Below are positions 37,501 to 44,692 of a stretch of DNA of 64,000 nucleotides, piece by piece. A program made the translations under genes and the position numbers. Under the pieces are notes generated by a model. The model was not told the origin of the DNA. It saw nothing but the letters and a program-made list of their open reading frames with translations, and made no database searches. The stretch comes from Gracilimonas sp046602855. Its GTDB lineage: Bacteria; Bacteroidota; Rhodothermia; Balneolales; Balneolaceae. Positions within the stretch are counted from its first letter, which is position 1; every line of letters begins with the position of its first letter. The stretch lies in NCBI RefSeq assembly GCF_046602855.1, contig NZ_JBKINJ010000001.1, positions 1,674,001-1,738,000 on the forward strand, written 5' to 3'.

Positions 37501-38241
37501 GCTCAATGGCTCATCTGCCCCACGGATCTGCGAGAAGTTACTTCCTGTCCCTGATCCATATTTAAAAAGACGTGCTTCACGAACCCATAAGTCCATGATC
37601 CCGCCTTCATTTACAAGATCGTCATCCACACTTTGAATAAAGCAGGCATGCGGTTGCGGATGGGTATAGGCATCTTCAGATCGTTTTAGCTCTCCGGTTT
37701 TACCATCTACATAATGATGTCCCTGAGCAGGCCCATTGATTCCATACGCCCAATGCAGTCCTGTATTGAACCACTGAGGACTATTTGGTGCGGCCATCTG
37801 ATTGGCCAGCATATAAGCTAATTCATCATAGAAAACTTTTGCGTTTTCTTCATCGTCAAAATAGTCATGTTTCCATCCCCAATAAGTCCAACAACCCGCC
37901 AACCGGTGAAAGACCTGCTTACTGTCAATTTCATGAGTAAAGCGTTCTTCTTCAGGCAGTTCTTTTAGAGCTTTCTCATCCGCTTCAGATCTTTGCAGCC
38001 ATTTCGGCACTCCCTTTTCTTTTATTTTCTTCAGTTTCGCAGGCACACCTGCTTTACGAAAATATTTCTGAGCAATAACATCAGTAGCAACCTGACTCCA
38101 ACTTTCAGGTACTACCACATTTTCCATATGGAATACCTGCGATCCGTCAGGATTTTTGATCTCAGAGGTTCTTGTTGCAAATTTTATTTCATCAAATGGC
38201 GTTTTCCATTCCGACTGCGTGTAGAAGCGAGTAAATTTCAT
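34561..38241 (-). CDS. nrdJ: Vitamin B12-dependent ribonucleotide reductase (class II)
   Basis: Adenosylcobalamin-dependent reductase making deoxyribonucleotides with or without oxygen. The 1226-residue protein has the reductase core (FKYGSGTGSNFSQIRG, NSNNSVRVPNSFM, NPCSEYMFLDNTACNLASLNL, and LAPTGTIGLVMDCDTTGIEPDF) and a C-terminal zinc ribbon (ACPECGSMTM...CMKCITCGSTTGCS) carrying the cysteines that regenerate the active site. This is the long NrdJ-type class II enzyme. No class I genes are in the window. It depends on cobalamin, and the neighbouring btuB supplies uptake. DnaA boxes in its upstream region may tie its expression to replication. Confidence 0.97.
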   Translation of the reverse strand: MKFTRFYTQSEWKTPFDEIKFATRTSEIKNPDGSQVFHMENVVVPESWSQVATDVIAQKYFRKAGVPAKLKKIKEKGVPKWLQRSEADEKALKELPEEERFTHEIDSKQVFHRLAGCWTYWGWKHDYFDDEENAKVFYDELAYMLANQMAAPNSPQWFNTGLHWAYGINGPAQGHHYVDGKTGELKRSEDAYTHPQPHACFIQSVDDDLVNEGGIMDLWVREARLFKYGSGTGSNFSQIRGADEPLSGGGRSSGLMSFLKIGDRAAGAIKSGGTTRRAAKMVTLDLDHPDIEEYINWKVREEQKVAALVAGSKSVQKHLKNIIKLCHTPVEIEGRTFNGAMSRDPLKNKALADEIRKAKRNQVPLNYIERVIQLAAQGFTDLEFDTYDTDWNSEAYSTVSGQNSNNSVRVPNSFMKAVKEDKDWHLYGRVELEDAEEEGRDPEPMKTLRARELWDDIAYAAWSCADPGTQYHDTINEWHTCPEDGPIKASNPCSEYMFLDNTACNLASLNLMKYFKGDGEYKEFDMESLEYASRIWTVVLEIAVLMAQFPSKEIAELSYEFRTLGLGYANIGAALMVQGLPYDSEEGAAVAGAVTATMHMTSYATSAEMAKELGSFNGYERNKEHMLKVIRNHRRAAYNVDPEEYEGLTVKPMGIDASICPDYLVKAAKKASDKALKLGEKHGYRNAQVTVLAPTGTIGLVMDCDTTGIEPDFALVKFKKLAGGGYFKIINQAVPKALENLGYSKKESQEIIDYAKGTGSLEGCPHINAETLMEKGFTKEKLDAINEALPGSFDIKFAFNQWTLGEDFCKDVLEIPEEQLNDMNFDMLRFLGFSREQIQDANDYVCGTMTVEGAPHLKEEDYAVFDCANRCGRIGTRFISAKGHIRMMAAAQPFLSGAISKTINLPNEATIEDMKDAYMDSWEMMLKANALYRDGSKLSQPLNSMADVLEEIEDEDETEAVDAETTMAQDKVLEVAERIIHKYVARRQRLPFRREGYTQKVKIGGQSVYLRTGEYENGQLGEIFIDMHREGAAFRSLLNCFAISISLGLQHGVPLEEFVDAFVFTKFEPSGMVNGNPHVKMSTSVIDYIFRELAVTYLGREDLAHVPADQIESRNLRPTADANPDVDSAEFERTTGTSSSADAVAKAPESDPETDPVPEKISVDSSQTAIEGQHKAVQSDSYESEYDKAKQMGYTGEACPECGSMTMVRNGTCMKCITCGSTTGCS

Positions 38242-38759
38242 TGGGTACTTCGTTACTTAGATGTTACAATTATATCATTTATACCTTCGTAGATGAGAGA
38301 CAATTTCTTTAGTGCTTCCCGATTCTTATCTCCTGAAGAAGTACGAAATAATATAGACGTGAGACCAACACACAGCAAGAAAAAAAACGATTACTTTTCC
38401 ACAATATTGGGGACTTATCCACATTGCAAATTATTAACTGCCAAAAAGACCGCTCACAATATTTTATAATATATATTTTATTATAATTTCACCTTTTAAA
38501 CTTATGTATTGTAGTCAGCTTACATTAAAAAAAGCCTCTTTAAAATTCTAAAGAGGCTTTTTTAAAACTTTGATCATTTAATTATAGGTGTAAAAGTTAT
38601 CCACACCTTTATTTTAAAACCTAATAGCAGAACACTGTTTTATAATTTTAATTAATCGTTTTTTGTACATGATATCGATCATTACTATTTAGATTGTACT
38701 AAACTCATATATTTCAATAATATCGATATTATAACTATTTTTAAGTTAGCATAAAATGA
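38242..38759. other. oriC: Candidate chromosomal replication origin (DnaA-box cluster and AT-rich region)
   Basis: This 518 bp intergenic stretch contains two exact DnaA boxes TTATCCACA (38415-38423 and 38597-38605), plus TTTTCCACA at 38395-38403, all in the same orientation. A very AT-rich run at about 38455-38500 could be the unwinding element, and a 16 bp palindrome ATAATATCGATATTAT lies at 38717-38732. Genes to the left run mostly leftward and those to the right mostly rightward. Alternatively the boxes may only regulate nrdJ, as DnaA regulates nrd genes in other bacteria. Confidence 0.5.
38527..38565. terminator. Bidirectional rho-independent terminator
   Basis: AAGCCTCTTTA (38532-38542) pairs perfectly with TAAAGAGGCTT (38549-38559). 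A and T tracts flank both sides. It probably ends leftward btuB transcription before the nrdJ promoter, though it lies 200 bp past the btuB stop. Confidence 0.85.
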
Positions 38760-40604
38760 TCAGAGACTGAGTCTAAAACCTGCTTTGAAGTTAACGCCGG
38801 GTGTATTGAACCCATATACTTCCTGATAATCAGCATCAAGTAAATTATTCAAAGATGCGAACAAACTGGCATTGTATTCAGGTAGTTCATAATTCAGCGA
38901 TACGTTCAAAAGAATATAACTACCAAGCTCCACCGTTTCGTTTTGAAAGGTTGACATATTGAAGAAAAGATCTTCCCTCTCACCGATAAATCTTCCATTC
39001 AGATCGGCGATCAGATCTGGACTTAGATTTTGTTGAATACCCCAACCAAAGCTATGATCAGGCCTGCGGATAAGATTATCAAACTCTTCACCTTCGCGAG
39101 TGATCGCACCATCCAGATAATTATAATACACATTAACCCTTGTTTCGGGCCAGGTATATGAGCTTGTGACTTCCACTCCTGAATCATTCTGTTCATTCAC
39201 ATTCACATAACCAATCGAACTGTCGTAGGAAATGAGATCCTCCACGGTTCTAATGAAATAATTTACTCCTGCACTAAAACCTGATGATGAGGATCTGTAC
39301 TCCAGTCCGGCATCAAAGGTCAGACTGGTTTGTGGCTCCAGATCAGGATTAGCGCCAAAAGGACCAAACAACTCATTGAGAGTCGGTGCTTTGAAACCCG
39401 AACTCAAAGAGGTTAATACTTTTAACTCTTCAGTGATATTATAAACCGGTGAAATATTGAAACTCCAGTTTGTTCCGTATTCGGAATGTTTATTCAGGCG
39501 AATACCAAATTCAGTATTTAACCCATAACTTGAACCGAGATATAAAGTAGTATAAGGACTCACGATATTACTGCCTTCATCGATGCCATCAAGTTCAAAA
39601 TTTAGGTCCTGGTAGTTAAAGCCAGCCAGTAGTCTCACATTTTCCGCAAATGAATACACACCATATATGTCATTGTTCCAAAGATTTGCTTTTGGGTTGA
39701 ACACACCAAAATCGTCAATGAATTTGCGTTCCGTGTCAGTAAACGTGCCGGCTGCTCTCAACTCAAAATTATTTCTTTTGTAATTGAAACGTATTCCGGA
39801 ATTGATCAGATCTGCCTCATAAGTATTCTCAGCATCAGCAAATGCACCCGCATCATAGTCACCGGCGTAGTTCGAATAATTCAGGAATGGCGTTACGGTC
39901 AGTTCCTCAGTCAGGTCAAAGTTAATTTCAGTGGATCCGACATAGCGCTCATAGCCATCCCTGTTAAAATCTTCTCCTTCCGCTTCTGATATCCCTTTCG
40001 TAAATGTCCTTGACAGGTTCACATTATATGATGCCACCTTTCCTGTTCCGTTGAACCCCAGCGACAATTCGTTGGTGTTATACGAACCGATGGCCATTTT
40101 TGCATTGGCGTTCACCAAGCCTTCATCAGGTTTTTTGGTAATGATGTTGATAACTCCTGCAATGGCGTCAGAGCCATAGAGTGTACTCATACTTCCCTTC
40201 ACGATCTCAATTCGCTCTACGTTTTCAAGCGATAATAAGCGTAAGTCGAAAGCCCCACCCTCGCTTGATGGATCCGTAACAGGAAAACCATCAATAAGAA
40301 TTAGCGTGTATTGTGTGGCAGCACCCCGCAAATAAACAGATTTATCTTTTCCGGGACTTGAAACAGCTCCGTTTATCATGATTCCCGTTTGTCTGTTCAG
40401 CAATTCCGAAACAGACAGTCCTGGCGCCTTTTGAATCTCTGCGTGTGTGATGGTCGTCACCGGTTTCGTCGTTTCTCTTTCTGAAGTTGGTGTTTTGGAG
40501 GCAGTTATCACCACTTCACCAAGATCCAGTGTGTCAGCTACTTGCGCCTTTATTTTTTGTGATACCGCCAATAGTAGTAATACCGTTGTAAGTAAGTACT
40601 TCAT
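38760..40604 (-). CDS. btuB: TonB-dependent cobalamin receptor BtuB
   Basis: A 614-residue outer-membrane receptor. After the signal peptide (ending IKAQ) comes the TonB box GEVVITASK, then the plug domain (about 40-160) with LLNRQTGIMI, VYLRGAATQYTLILIDG and VERIEIVKGSMSTLYGSDAIAGVINIIT. The rest is a 22-strand barrel ending in a typical aromatic strand (VNFKAGFRLSL). Cobalamin specificity is inferred from the cobalamin riboswitch upstream. It provides corrinoid for the neighbouring B12-dependent NrdJ and other enzymes. Confidence 0.9.
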   Translation of the reverse strand: MKYLLTTVLLLLAVSQKIKAQVADTLDLGEVVITASKTPTSERETTKPVTTITHAEIQKAPGLSVSELLNRQTGIMINGAVSSPGKDKSVYLRGAATQYTLILIDGFPVTDPSSEGGAFDLRLLSLENVERIEIVKGSMSTLYGSDAIAGVINIITKKPDEGLVNANAKMAIGSYNTNELSLGFNGTGKVASYNVNLSRTFTKGISEAEGEDFNRDGYERYVGSTEINFDLTEELTVTPFLNYSNYAGDYDAGAFADAENTYEADLINSGIRFNYKRNNFELRAAGTFTDTERKFIDDFGVFNPKANLWNNDIYGVYSFAENVRLLAGFNYQDLNFELDGIDEGSNIVSPYTTLYLGSSYGLNTEFGIRLNKHSEYGTNWSFNISPVYNITEELKVLTSLSSGFKAPTLNELFGPFGANPDLEPQTSLTFDAGLEYRSSSSGFSAGVNYFIRTVEDLISYDSSIGYVNVNEQNDSGVEVTSSYTWPETRVNVYYNYLDGAITREGEEFDNLIRRPDHSFGWGIQQNLSPDLIADLNGRFIGEREDLFFNMSTFQNETVELGSYILLNVSLNYELPEYNASLFASLNNLLDADYQEVYGFNTPGVNFKAGFRLSL

Positions 40605-40745
40605 GTATATATGTTTGTTAATTATGATTAGTGTTTGGCGGGTAAATAGTTTTAACTCTCAACTTGATATAGCCCTTCCATAGACGGAAAGTCCAAATAA
40701 TATAAACTTATCTTGTAGAGGTGAATAAAACATAAAATTGATACG

Positions 40746-40772
40746 GCACGTCTTTTTACCCGAAAGAGGTGC
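40746..40772 (-). promoter_or_regulatory. Hairpin between riboswitch and btuB (possible expression platform)
   Basis: GCAC-x-TCTTT (40746-40755) pairs with AAAGA-x-GTGC (40763-40772) with one internal mismatch. It lies just downstream of the riboswitch B12 box on the btuB transcript. The following U content is modest, so its regulatory role is uncertain. Confidence 0.35.
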
Positions 40773-40782
40773 TAAGGTTTAA

Positions 40783-40970
40783 TGACGGCAGGTCTCCTGG
40801 CTTTCCGTTGGCAGCGCCTTCCCGCTCCGAAAACATTCAGAACAGTGGCAAAGGTGAGGCTGCAGGTGATCTGATGATCAGGGATCATCAAACTCGGATT
40901 ACAGTTGCGGGAACAGCTCTCGTTTTTCACGAGATTCCCTTTTAACTCAGAACAGATCTGAGACCAAACA
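40783..40970 (-). promoter_or_regulatory. Cobalamin riboswitch upstream of btuB
   Basis: The minus strand carries the two strongest conserved blocks of this aptamer. GGGAATCTCG (near 40939) with CTGTTCCCGCAACTGTAAT forms the first block, and the B12 box AAGCCAGGAGACCTGCC lies at 40803-40787. Arms between them pair as expected (for example GATGATCC...GGATCATC-like helices around 40870-40890). Binding of adenosylcobalamin should switch off btuB when the vitamin is plentiful. No such element is found upstream of nrdJ. Confidence 0.95.
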
Positions 40971-41142
40971 TTAAGTTGTTCTGAAAGTAGGCATCCCCAT
41001 CTAAAATTCAAATCATAAATTCAGTTGATCATCAAAGCGAAAAAAATATTACATATTATGCATTGACTTACTGCCCTATTCTGCCAATAATTCTATCTGC
41101 AAAACTTAGTTACCTCTTTTCAATACATATCATCTCATCATT

Positions 41143-42813
41143 ATGAAAAAGCTCAATAAAATCATGCTCTTCACGGCAGGCATATTGGTTGGTTTTCTGT
41201 TTGCCTTCACACTCATACAGGATAAAAACGCACCCATCACTTCTGAGATGATCAAAGATGGTGCCTCAATCATTGGTTTGGAGTTTACTGATACTGAACG
41301 TGATACTATGATCGAAGCCCTTTCTGATACCCGTAAAGACCTTCAGTCCATTCGAGATATGAAGCTCAACAACGATATACCTCCATCAATAAATTTTAAT
41401 CCGATCCCTGTCGGCAAAAGATTCGATTTCCAGCAGCGTGCTCAAAAATGGGATATGCCTCAGAACGTCGATCTTCCTGATGAAATGAATGAATTGGCTT
41501 TCTATACCGTCGGGCAGCTTGCTTCTCTTATAAAGGATCGCAAGATCACATCAGTAGAGTTGACGAATTTTTTTCTTGGTCGTATCGAAAAGTATGATGA
41601 AAAACTTGAAGCTGTTATTACGGTAACGAGAGAACGCGCTTTGGAACAAGCTGAACGAGTGGATGCAGAATTGGAGCAAGGAATTTACCGGGGGCCTCTA
41701 CATGGGATCCCATACGGAGCCAAGGACCTTCTTGCTGTAGAAGGTTATAAGACTACCTGGGGGGCCACTCCATATAAAGATCAGCAGATCAATGAAACGG
41801 CCACAGTTGTGCAGAAGCTTGATCAAGCTGGTGCTGTACTGATCGCTAAAACCACTCTTGGTGCTTTAGCTTACGGAGATATCTGGTTTGGAGGCAGGAC
41901 AAATAACCCTTGGAATCTTGAACAAGGTTCCAGCGGATCTTCAGCCGGATCGGCATCAGGAACTGCCGCCGGGTTATTCCCTTTTGCTATTGGTACTGAA
42001 ACTCTTGGCTCCATTGTATCGCCTTCAACAAGAAACGGGACAACGGGCTTACGACCCTCCTATGGTCGCGTTAGTCGAACCGGAGCCATGGCTTTAAGCT
42101 GGACCATGGATAAGATCGGACCTATCACACGAAGTGTGGAAGATGCCGCTTTGGTATTCAATGCTATTTACGGACCCGATGGAAAGGATCAAACGATTGT
42201 CGATCTGCCGTTTAATTACGATGCGACTATCGATGTCACCGATATCAGGATCGGATACCTGAAATCAGCTTTTGAACAGGATTACTGGAACAAAGGCAGG
42301 GACAGTCTTGTACTTGAAACCATGCGTGAGATGGGCGTTGAACTGATCCCAATTGAGCTTCCTAATTATGAAGCTGGACCACTTCGCATCATTCTAACAG
42401 CCGAGGGCGCTGCTGCATTTGATGAACTCACATTAACTGATCAGGATGACCTGATGCAGTGGCAAACGCCTAATGCCTGGCCAAACACCTTTAGGGCAGC
42501 TCGCTTTATACCGGCTGTGGAATACATCAATGCTAGCCGTGCACGCTACGAACTTGTACAAAAAATGGATTCCGTAATGCAGGATTTAGATGTATATATA
42601 TCTCCTTCTTTTGGCGGTGGAAATCTTCTGGTTACCAATCTAACCGGACATCCTAGCGTGGTGCTGCCTAATGGCTTTGCAGACAATGGTTCACCAACCA
42701 GCATTACTTTTGTCGGCGGTCTTTTTGATGAGGCCACATTACTGTCAGTTGCTAAAGCTTACCAGGAAGCCACGGATCACCATAAAAAACATCCGCCACT
42801 GTTTCTAGAATAA
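41143..42813 (+). CDS. Amidase-signature family hydrolase, membrane-anchored or exported
   Basis: A 556-residue amidase. An N-terminal hydrophobic helix (about 7-25) anchors or exports it. The amidase signature starts near 115: catalytic Lys194 in GIPYGAKDLLAVEG, the GSSGSSAGS loop (262-270) carrying the cis-Ser, and nucleophile Ser290 in GTETLGSIVSPS. The motif order and spacing match active amidases. Residues 27-110 are an extra N-terminal domain of unknown role. Substrate unknown. Confidence 0.88.
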   Translation: MKKLNKIMLFTAGILVGFLFAFTLIQDKNAPITSEMIKDGASIIGLEFTDTERDTMIEALSDTRKDLQSIRDMKLNNDIPPSINFNPIPVGKRFDFQQRAQKWDMPQNVDLPDEMNELAFYTVGQLASLIKDRKITSVELTNFFLGRIEKYDEKLEAVITVTRERALEQAERVDAELEQGIYRGPLHGIPYGAKDLLAVEGYKTTWGATPYKDQQINETATVVQKLDQAGAVLIAKTTLGALAYGDIWFGGRTNNPWNLEQGSSGSSAGSASGTAAGLFPFAIGTETLGSIVSPSTRNGTTGLRPSYGRVSRTGAMALSWTMDKIGPITRSVEDAALVFNAIYGPDGKDQTIVDLPFNYDATIDVTDIRIGYLKSAFEQDYWNKGRDSLVLETMREMGVELIPIELPNYEAGPLRIILTAEGAAAFDELTLTDQDDLMQWQTPNAWPNTFRAARFIPAVEYINASRARYELVQKMDSVMQDLDVYISPSFGGGNLLVTNLTGHPSVVLPNGFADNGSPTSITFVGGLFDEATLLSVAKAYQEATDHHKKHPPLFLE

Positions 42814-42885
42814 TATTCTAACACAACTCACTAAATTAGATTCGACACACACCAAGTCAATGTAGCTGTAACGGTTCCTAAATAA

Positions 42886-43074
42886 GGTGTCGGTTTATTT
42901 CACAAGGCCATAGTGTTTCCGAAGCTATATGTCGGGAGCACCAATGGTGTAGAGTTGTACAGGGATCGCCCAAAAGATCAATGGCCTATTAATTCAGATG
43001 GTAATATTGAGATGTTCAATCGTCTACTGGACGTTGATAACCTTTTAAATAAATTGAAAAAAATAATTTACTGA
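42886..43074 (+). pseudogene. Coding remnant without an ATG
   Basis: A 62-codon open frame after a stop reads as natural protein (including RDRPKDQWPINSDGNIEMFN and LLNKLKKIIY at the end). It has no ATG; a GTG at 42913 would give 53 residues. Family not recognised. It could be a small gene or the end of a decayed one. The flanking bases 42814-42885 hold nothing visible. Confidence 0.3.
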
Positions 43075-43126
43075 ATCATAATATATAGCCTGTTATCTTT
43101 GAGTAAAACAAATAAAAGATATTATC

Positions 43127-43906
43127 ATGCTAAAACTCACCACTCTAGTATTCATTTTCATTTTTGGATTTTCAAGCTCGGCTGATGAAGCCCTTCGCTG
43201 GGGGCAAATTGGCCACAGAACAACCGGTGACATTGCCCAACAATACCTGACTCCGCAAGCTGCCAAAGAAGTCAAGAGAATATTAGGCCATGAAAGCCTG
43301 GCGCAGGTAAGCACCTGGATGGATGAAGTTCGCTCAGACGATTCGTATGACTACATGAACACGTGGCATTATGTGACTATTCCCGAAGGAAAAACTTATG
43401 AGACCGTAGAAAAAGAGGAAGCCGGTGACATTATCTGGGCTCTCAGAAAGGCAATCAGAGAATTAAAAGAAGGAGGATTAACTCCAAAACAAGAGGCCGA
43501 AAACCTGAAGATCTTGGTTCACCTTGTTGGGGATATTCATCAACCGCTGCATGTTGGTAACGGAACTGATCGGGGTGGTAATGATGTAAAACTACAATGG
43601 TTCTGGGATAACTCAAATCTGCACCGTGTTTGGGACAGTGAAATGATCGATGACAAGCAACTCAGCTTTACTGAGCTGTCAGATTTCATTAATTATGCAT
43701 CGGCTGATCAGATCAGGGAATGGCAAAGTGCTACAATTCTGGATTGGGCCAGTGAATCACGATCTACGCTGCCACAGGTTTATGACATCCCCGAAAACAA
43801 AGAACTCAGCTACGAATATGCATATAAGAATTGGAGTACTGTTGAATTAAGGCTTCTCAAAGCCGGTATCCGCATGGCAGGAATTATCAATGATATCTAC
43901 GGTTAA
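43127..43906 (+). CDS. Exported S1/P1-type nuclease
   Basis: A 259-residue secreted trinuclear-zinc nuclease that degrades single-stranded DNA/RNA and 3'-nucleotides. Cleavage of the signal peptide near residue 24 would expose Trp25, whose amino group is a zinc ligand in this family. All other ligands are present: H30, D66, H81, H132, D136, H142, H166 and D170 (VHLVGDIHQPLH and NLHRVWD). This is a nutrient-scavenging enzyme by inference. It stands alone, upstream of the first cold-shock gene. Confidence 0.92.
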   Translation: MLKLTTLVFIFIFGFSSSADEALRWGQIGHRTTGDIAQQYLTPQAAKEVKRILGHESLAQVSTWMDEVRSDDSYDYMNTWHYVTIPEGKTYETVEKEEAGDIIWALRKAIRELKEGGLTPKQEAENLKILVHLVGDIHQPLHVGNGTDRGGNDVKLQWFWDNSNLHRVWDSEMIDDKQLSFTELSDFINYASADQIREWQSATILDWASESRSTLPQVYDIPENKELSYEYAYKNWSTVELRLLKAGIRMAGIINDIYG

Positions 43907-44125
43907 CTTAATTGAGCATAGACATCAAGGGAAAATCAAACAGGATGCTTGCACTCTGAAATTGCATTTTAATCATCTGTAAATAATAAAGATAAGAGAT
44001 ATTTTATTCCCACATTGACCTAGCCGCCTATGGCATCAAACTTCCACTATTCATAAATAATAAAGTTTGGTATTGTGTAGAATAAAGGAGAACTTAGGAG
44101 TGCAAATTAATTAAAGGCAACATCG
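43907..44125. other. Intergenic stretch, no supported gene
   Basis: AT-rich spacer between the nuclease gene and the conserved cold-shock leader. No ORF, repeat or terminator is convincing. Confidence 0.35.
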
Positions 44126-44180
44126 GTATTTATTTATTTAGTACAGTAAAATTTCCCTTCTCTGGTTTGTATAACTAACA
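44126..44180 (+). promoter_or_regulatory. Conserved promoter/leader block of the first cold-shock gene
   Basis: Shares with the block before the second cold-shock gene (47802-47853) the order ATTTAGTA-x-AGTA, TTTCCC-x-TCT and GTTTGTA-x-AACTAACA. The match stops about 90-100 nt before the start codon. This implies a common promoter plus a long untranslated leader, as in known cold-shock genes. Confidence 0.6.
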
Positions 44181-44273
44181 TTTAATTTTCTCGCAGCCGA
44201 TTTTAAGAAATGAAGTCTGCTCATATTGAGCTTTCAGTACACTGTGCCTGCGAAACAACACTACATATATATT

Positions 44274-44483
44274 ATGGAATACGGTAAAGTAAAATGGTTT
44301 GATACTCAAAAAGGTTTTGGATTTATCAAGCCGGACAATGGTGACAAAGACATCTTTGTACACCGCAACAACATTGAGAACCTTGGTTTTAACGAAGGCA
44401 TCAATGATGGCGAAGAAGTTGAATTTGCAGTAGAAGAAACTGATAAAGGCCTTAGCGCCACTGAAGTTTACATTCTCGAATAA
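44274..44483 (+). CDS. Cold-shock domain protein (first copy)
   Basis: A 69-residue single-stranded nucleic acid chaperone. RNP1 is KGFGFI (13-18) and RNP2 is DIFVH (26-30). The frame reaches back to 44226, but the family starts MEYGKVKWFD, so the ATG at 44274 is chosen. A sister gene with about 80 percent similar sequence lies at 47928. It has a long conserved leader and its own terminator, so it is monocistronic. Confidence 0.95.
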   Translation: MEYGKVKWFDTQKGFGFIKPDNGDKDIFVHRNNIENLGFNEGINDGEEVEFAVEETDKGLSATEVYILE

Positions 44484-44505
44484 TTTAACGTTCGAAAAAC
44501 ATTTG

Positions 44506-44541
44506 AAGCCCCAAACATTAAATTGTTTGGGGCTTTTTTTA
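44506..44541 (+). terminator. Rho-independent terminator of the first cold-shock gene
   Basis: AAGCCCCAAACA (44506-44517) pairs perfectly with TGTTTGGGGCTT (44524-44535), followed by five more Ts. It lies 22 bp past the stop. Confidence 0.95.
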
Positions 44542-44632
44542 TGTATTAATATCCCTTCAATCACTAGAAGCGGGTGAATGCACACTTACCTGATTTTCTG
44601 CCTTACTTCACCTTCCTTCAAAATTAAAAGCA

Positions 44633-44660
44633 TATAAAAAGGCCACTCAACAGAGTGGCC
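44633..44660 (-). terminator. Rho-independent terminator of the S10 peptidase gene
   Basis: GGCCACTC and GAGTGGCC (44641-44660) form a perfect 8 bp stem. On the minus strand TTTTTATATG follows. It lies 33 bp past the stop at 44693. Confidence 0.85.
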
Positions 44661-44692
44661 ATATATAGTTTAGAATTAATACCAGACTGAAA

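Noticed and set aside
38242..38560. Searched for a cobalamin riboswitch and NrdR boxes upstream of nrdJ
   Set aside because: No B12 box or CAACTGTAA-like block; ACAATATT repeats are present but do not form the paired 16 bp NrdR boxes at the usual spacing.
44175..44585. 136-codon open frame antisense to the first cold-shock gene
   Set aside because: Runs through the cold-shock gene, its leader and its terminator; the opposing gene and hairpin are certain.
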